A stretch of DNA of 64,000 bases, from assembly GCA_041751875.1 (NCBI GenBank), contig JBGSIC010000018.1:123124-187123 (forward strand). Direction: 5' to 3'. A program made the translations under genes and the position numbers. Below, one piece after another: positions 60,351 through 64,000 of the stretch (position 1 is its first letter; each line of letters opens with the position of its first letter). The notes beneath the pieces were generated by a model. That model was not told the origin of the DNA. It searched no databases and saw only the letters and a program-made list of their open reading frames with translations. Origin of the DNA: JBGSIC01 sp041751875. GTDB taxonomy: Bacteria > Bdellovibrionota > FAC87 > UBA2466 > JACKAF01.

Positions 60351-61502
60351 GTGCGCCAGCCATCAGCGGAAGATATTGCCGAAATTGAACCCTACTCGGG
60401 CCAACCTTTTAAAGAGGCCGTCGAACGCCTGACCCTAGGGCCCCACTTGCCGACGATCACGCAACATTTTTTTCCCAATGTTGATTTGAGCGAGTTGATA
60501 CGCATGGCTAAGTCCATGCCCGACGGCGATGCTTTTACGAAAGACATCATGTCTATCGCCGTTAAATCCCTGGTGAACCGAACCACGAAAGGAATAACGA
60601 CCGATGGGTTTGCCTCGCGCGATCCGAACAGCGCTTACTTATTCCTCTCCAATCACCGCGATATTATCGGCGACGCGGCTTTAACGAGTTTGAGTTTGGT
60701 GAAAATGAATCTTAAACCTCCCATGATTTGTCTGGGAGACAATTTGCTTTTCGATTCATGGTCTAACGATCTTCTGAAAGTGAGCAAAGGTGTGATCGTA
60801 AAGCGAAACCTCAGCCAGCGCGAATTGTTGCGGTGGTCCGGGGTGCTCTCGCACGTCATCCACTCACACGTTTCCGAGGGGAGAGATTCTATATGGCTCG
60901 CCCAGCGAGAAGGGCGAGCGAAAGACGGTAAGGACCTCACTAATCCGGGGATTCTTAAAATGCTGGCTCTGGGATCGCAAGGGGCTCCTGTGGATCACTT
61001 AAGGCAGCTCAACATCGTTCCGACGAGCATTTCCTACGAATGGGATCCTTGTGACGTTTTTAAGGCCCGTGAATTGGTGCTTCTCAAACAGCACGGCACG
61101 TACCTAAAGGTTCCTGGAGAAGATCGCCAAAGTATGATTCTGGGGATGATGGGGCAGAAGGGACGCGTTCATATCACGCTCGGAAAGGGCTTAAACGAAG
61201 CGTGCGAACAGGCCGCGCGGGAGCCGAATCGCAAAGCGCAGATTGAATTTTTGGTTGAGGCCATCGATGAGCAGATCATCCGAGGCTATAAGCTGTGGCC
61301 TTCCAACTTTATAGCTTCCGACCTACTAGAGGGGTTGGCTTCTTACTCCGATTCCTACACGGAGGCGGAGAAAAAAGAATTCACTGATCGTTTGGCGAAA
61401 CAGATGAGTCAGTGCCCCGATGTCCCCCCTGATCCTTTGCGAAGAACGGTGCTCGAGATCTACGCCAATCCGGTTTACGCGAGAAAGGCGTTTGAAAATT
61501 AA
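60351..61502 (+). CDS. Glycerolipid acyltransferase (PlsC-like)
   Basis: About 383 residues from GTG 60351, with AAAGGA upstream; a GTG inside recJ would add 14 residues. The motif SNHRDIIGD is the acyltransferase block I in the variant found in a bacterial group of large 1-acylglycerol-3-phosphate acyltransferases; VIVKRN and WLAQREGRAKDG are blocks II and III, and IVPTSISYEWDPCD block IV. It likely transfers acyl chains to a lysophospholipid or related acceptor at the inner membrane, although no membrane helix is obvious. Probably cotranscribed with recJ, from which it is 17 bases away. Confidence 0.87.
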   Translation: MRQPSAEDIAEIEPYSGQPFKEAVERLTLGPHLPTITQHFFPNVDLSELIRMAKSMPDGDAFTKDIMSIAVKSLVNRTTKGITTDGFASRDPNSAYLFLSNHRDIIGDAALTSLSLVKMNLKPPMICLGDNLLFDSWSNDLLKVSKGVIVKRNLSQRELLRWSGVLSHVIHSHVSEGRDSIWLAQREGRAKDGKDLTNPGILKMLALGSQGAPVDHLRQLNIVPTSISYEWDPCDVFKARELVLLKQHGTYLKVPGEDRQSMILGMMGQKGRVHITLGKGLNEACEQAAREPNRKAQIEFLVEAIDEQIIRGYKLWPSNFIASDLLEGLASYSDSYTEAEKKEFTDRLAKQMSQCPDVPPDPLRRTVLEIYANPVYARKAFEN

Positions 61503-61817
61503 GGCTTAAACGAGGCCATGGAACTGTAAGTAAAAGGGGCAGATCGGGGAGGTTTATTAGTAATCTAGGCCACTTAGCGATGTTTGAGGAGGGGCAGCCC
61601 TTAGACACCCTCATAACTCGTGTTCGGGATTCAACTATCCCAAATTGTGTTGCGCGCCTGCACACCAGTTGGCCATGAGTTGAAGCTAGCGCGGCTGCCT
61701 GGACCGGGCATGTAGTGGCATGCCTAGTGCAAAGCTAAGAGGAAACGCCTGGTTTCAGACCAGATCCCCAACCTGTCATCTTCGTAGTTTTACCTTCTTC
61801 CGTTTAGGACGAGAACG
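61503..61817. other. Non-coding gap before the dockerin protease
   Basis: No gene seen. It contains a GGCATG/CATGCC inverted repeat at 61707-61724 and no T-tract hairpin. It probably holds the promoter of the protease gene that follows. Confidence 0.5.
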
Positions 61818-62831
61818 ATGAAAATATTTATATCCATACTGATGTCTCTATTTCTCGTTGGATGCGCCGATTTTTTTTCTTCAAAAACAGACCGGCTCCG
61901 TCCAATCATTAATGGCATGGCGATCTCTGGAGCGGAGCATCCCGCTGTAGGCCACGTTTCATTTTTTGGCGGCACTTGCTCGGGAGTTCTTCTTTCGCCC
62001 AAGCTTGTGCTCACAGCGGCACACTGCATGCCGGCTGAGTATTTCTGCGATTTTGGAATTTGTTCCTCTGAGTTTCTCGAGTTTACCTTAGGGCCAAGCA
62101 AATTCGATGGGCCTGAAGTCACACGAGTGGGGGCTGACTACTTCGTTTATCATCCGGATCATCAATGGTCGCACGACACAGTGGGACGACACGATGTTGG
62201 AATTATTCGGTTGAAAGAGGCTCAGATTTTGAGTGAGGGTTATCCCGAAATCTGGGGCGGCTTAGAAGGGTTGAATCCCGGGATGGCTTTAACCATAGTC
62301 GGGTACGGAAAATTTACCTCGGAAACAAGTAGCATAGGCTTCAAGCGGAAGGCCGAAGTTTCTTTTTTGGGGTGGGTGGATGAAGCGGCCCCCTACGATA
62401 CTTTTGGCCCCAGTTTCGCGGACAACTTGGTCTTGGGTACGCTTCCTGGAGTCTACCGAAACGCTTGTCACGGAGATAGCGGGGGCCCCGCTTTTTTTCA
62501 CGACCAAGGAAAAGACAAGATTGTCGGAATCGCGCACGCGGGGCCAGGAACTTGTGACGGGCACGGTAGATACGTGAACATGGTTTCTCACTACGATTGG
62601 ATTGTAGAAACGGCGCGCGAACTAGATCCCGATTTCCAGCTTCCTAGCTTGAAACCTCAATGCAAATCGTTGGGAGATTTCGATGGTGATGGGGACGTCG
62701 ATGGGCGCGACATGATGGCTTGGCAGCGGGGAGTACCTTCGGCGGATGGAAATAGCGATGGTGCCATAGACGGCGCCGATCTCGCTCTTTACCAGCAAAA
62801 CTATGGTCAACGCTTCGACTGCATTCCTTAA
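61818..62831 (+). CDS. Trypsin-like serine protease lipoprotein with dockerin-like tail
   Basis: A 337-residue protein. The signal sequence ends at a lipobox LVGC (Cys16), so it is probably lipid-anchored. The S1 protease domain begins after RPIINGM, an activation-like site; the triad is His69 (TAAHC), Asp126 (RHDVGII) and Ser221 (HGDSGGP), with a classic GDSGGP. Residues 286-330 carry two Ca-loop units, DFDGDGDVDGRD and DGNSDGAIDGADL, as in type I dockerins. Dockerins normally bind cohesins on scaffoldins; none is seen here, so a calcium-dependent docking or stability role is inferred. Confidence 0.88.
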   Translation: MKIFISILMSLFLVGCADFFSSKTDRLRPIINGMAISGAEHPAVGHVSFFGGTCSGVLLSPKLVLTAAHCMPAEYFCDFGICSSEFLEFTLGPSKFDGPEVTRVGADYFVYHPDHQWSHDTVGRHDVGIIRLKEAQILSEGYPEIWGGLEGLNPGMALTIVGYGKFTSETSSIGFKRKAEVSFLGWVDEAAPYDTFGPSFADNLVLGTLPGVYRNACHGDSGGPAFFHDQGKDKIVGIAHAGPGTCDGHGRYVNMVSHYDWIVETARELDPDFQLPSLKPQCKSLGDFDGDGDVDGRDMMAWQRGVPSADGNSDGAIDGADLALYQQNYGQRFDCIP

Positions 62832-62899
62832 CTTTCCCTGCTACGGACAAGAATACCTCGCGGAAAGGCCCGAAAGAGGCCAGCTTCCTGATTTTATAG

Positions 62900-62927
62900 T
62901 TGAAAGCTAAGTTTCTCACGGTAAAGT
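62900..62927 (+). promoter_or_regulatory. Promoter of the tRNA-Thr/tuf unit
   Basis: TTGAAA and TAAAGT separated by 16 bases end 20 bases before the tRNA-Thr gene, a fitting arrangement for a strongly expressed stable-RNA promoter. Confidence 0.6.
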
Positions 62928-62947
62928 GGGTTTGGTTTTTTTATCGT

Positions 62948-63019
<72 letters not shown>

Positions 63020-63046
63020 CACTCAGTCAGGAGCAGGAGGAGAGTC

Positions 63047-64000
63047 ATGTCCAAGGAGAAATTTTCACGCACCAAGCCCCATGTGAACGTAGGCACAATC
63101 GGGCATGTGGATCACGGCAAGACGACATTGACGTCGGCAATTACGGTGGTTTTGTCCAAGACCGGTAAGGCGCAAGCGCGCAAGTATGAGGACATCGACA
63201 ACGCTCCTGAAGAAAAAGAGCGCGGTATTACGATTGCGACTTCGCATCAGGAGTATGAATCGGACACCCGCCATTACGCACACGTCGACTGCCCGGGCCA
63301 TGCTGACTATGTGAAGAACATGATTACCGGTGCCGCCCAAATGGACGGCGCAATTTTGGTGGTTTCGGCAGCAGACGGTCCGATGCCTCAGACCCGAGAG
63401 CATATTCTTTTGGCCCGCCAGGTAGGGGTGCCTTACATCGTTGTCTATTTGAATAAAGTAGACCAAGTCGATGACAAAGAGCTTTTGGAACTGGTGGAGC
63501 TTGAAATCCGAGAGTTGCTCTCGAAGTACAAGTACCCGGGCGATGATGTGCCTATTATTGCGGGTTCGGCACTAAAGGCTGGCGAAGGCGATACGAGCGA
63601 AATCGGCGAAGGTTCGATTAAAAAGCTCATTGAAGCCCTAGACAGCTACATTCCGGTGCCTAAGCGCGAAACGGAAAAGCCCTTTTTGATGGCCATTGAA
63701 GACGTTTTCTCGATTCAAGGCCGTGGAACGGTGGTTACCGGACGTGTGGAACGCGGAATTGTTAAGGTAAACGAAGAAGTGGAGCTTGTGGGTATTCGTG
63801 ATACCAAGAAGACCACGGTCACAGGCGTAGAAATGTTTAGAAAGCTTCTTGACCAGGGACAGGCGGGAGATAATATCGGCGCCCTTCTACGCGGTATTAA
63901 TAAGGAAGACGTGGAGCGCGGGCAGGTACTAGCTGCTCCCGGAAGCGTTAAGCCGCATAAGAAGTTTAAGGCGGAATGTTACATTCTGACCAAGGAAGAA
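63047..64000 (+). CDS. tuf: Elongation factor Tu (partial)
   Basis: The first 318 residues of EF-Tu, cut by the window edge. It delivers aminoacyl-tRNA to the ribosome. The GTPase motifs are GHVDHGKT (G1), RGITIATS (G2), DCPGHADY (G3), NKVD (G4) and GSALK (G5); domain II starts with the RGTVVTGRVERG strand. GITIATSHQEYES in the effector region departs slightly from the common GITISTAHVEYE and may help place the organism. The start is ATG 63047 with an AGGAGGAG site. It follows tRNA-Thr and is almost certainly read from the same promoter. Confidence 0.97.
   Translation, partial: MSKEKFSRTKPHVNVGTIGHVDHGKTTLTSAITVVLSKTGKAQARKYEDIDNAPEEKERGITIATSHQEYESDTRHYAHVDCPGHADYVKNMITGAAQMDGAILVVSAADGPMPQTREHILLARQVGVPYIVVYLNKVDQVDDKELLELVELEIRELLSKYKYPGDDVPIIAGSALKAGEGDTSEIGEGSIKKLIEALDSYIPVPKRETEKPFLMAIEDVFSIQGRGTVVTGRVERGIVKVNEEVELVGIRDTKKTTVTGVEMFRKLLDQGQAGDNIGALLRGINKEDVERGQVLAAPGSVKPHKKFKAECYILTKEE

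Overview
The window looks like chromosome of a Gram-negative bacterium of roughly balanced base composition. It encodes many Sec signal peptides, lipobox lipoproteins, a probable outer-membrane beta-barrel, and a dense set of secreted proteins including three trypsin-like proteases. Together with the tRNA-Thr/tuf arrangement and the unusual housekeeping variants, this suggests a deltaproteobacterial-grade lineage such as Bdellovibrionota. That placement is inference; no 16S gene is present. Genes are packed on both strands with short gaps and frequent GTG or TTG starts, and no insertion sequence, integrase or CRISPR array was seen.

Region 1 (1-16 kb) is mostly housekeeping: a phosphohexomutase-apaH-DCC protein run, a glucosyl-phosphoglycerate-synthase-like enzyme next to exonuclease III, topA, msrA, a flavodoxin fusion, a ferritin-like protein, a divergent SpeD, small lipoproteins, an Smr-type protein, a SWIB protein with a long leader hairpin, and a DUF155 protein. 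Region 2 (16-37.6 kb) mixes exported proteins with conserved enzymes: two serine proteases, a PEBP, an FNR-like reductase, a mechanosensitive-channel-like membrane protein, HAD phosphatase, glutaredoxin, pseudouridine synthase, a diadenylate cyclase, an EI24 membrane protein, a beta-barrel, an alpha/beta hydrolase and two histidine kinases.

Region 3 (37.7-39.3 kb) is a small putative island next to tRNA-Gly(TCC). It carries partial copies of the tRNA 3' end downstream, phased TTGGCTA repeats at the left and TGGCTA repeats at the right, and one orphan exported-protein gene. Region 4 (39.3-48.1 kb) holds mostly exported proteins without clear function: a 1193-residue protein, lipoproteins, a mono-haem protein, a leucine-rich-repeat protein and a phytochelatin-synthase-like cysteine peptidase.

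Region 5 (48.1-58.6 kb) is the most accessory-looking. A minus-strand run encodes five glycosyltransferases (three of them related tandem copies), a 2OG-Fe(II) oxygenase and a sulfotransferase, consistent with building and decorating a surface glycan. Beside it lie a protein kinase with a signal peptide, an MGT-type glycosyltransferase and a polyprenyl-synthase homologue with a signal-peptide-like N terminus. Region 6 (58.7-64 kb) has recJ, an acyltransferase, a protease lipoprotein with a dockerin-like tail, tRNA-Thr(GGT) and the start of tuf.

A recurring theme is export signals on families that normally work in the cytosol: a GpgS-like transferase, a Ser/Thr kinase, a polyprenyl synthase and a phytochelatin synthase. 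If the starts are right, this lineage places these chemistries outside the inner membrane.
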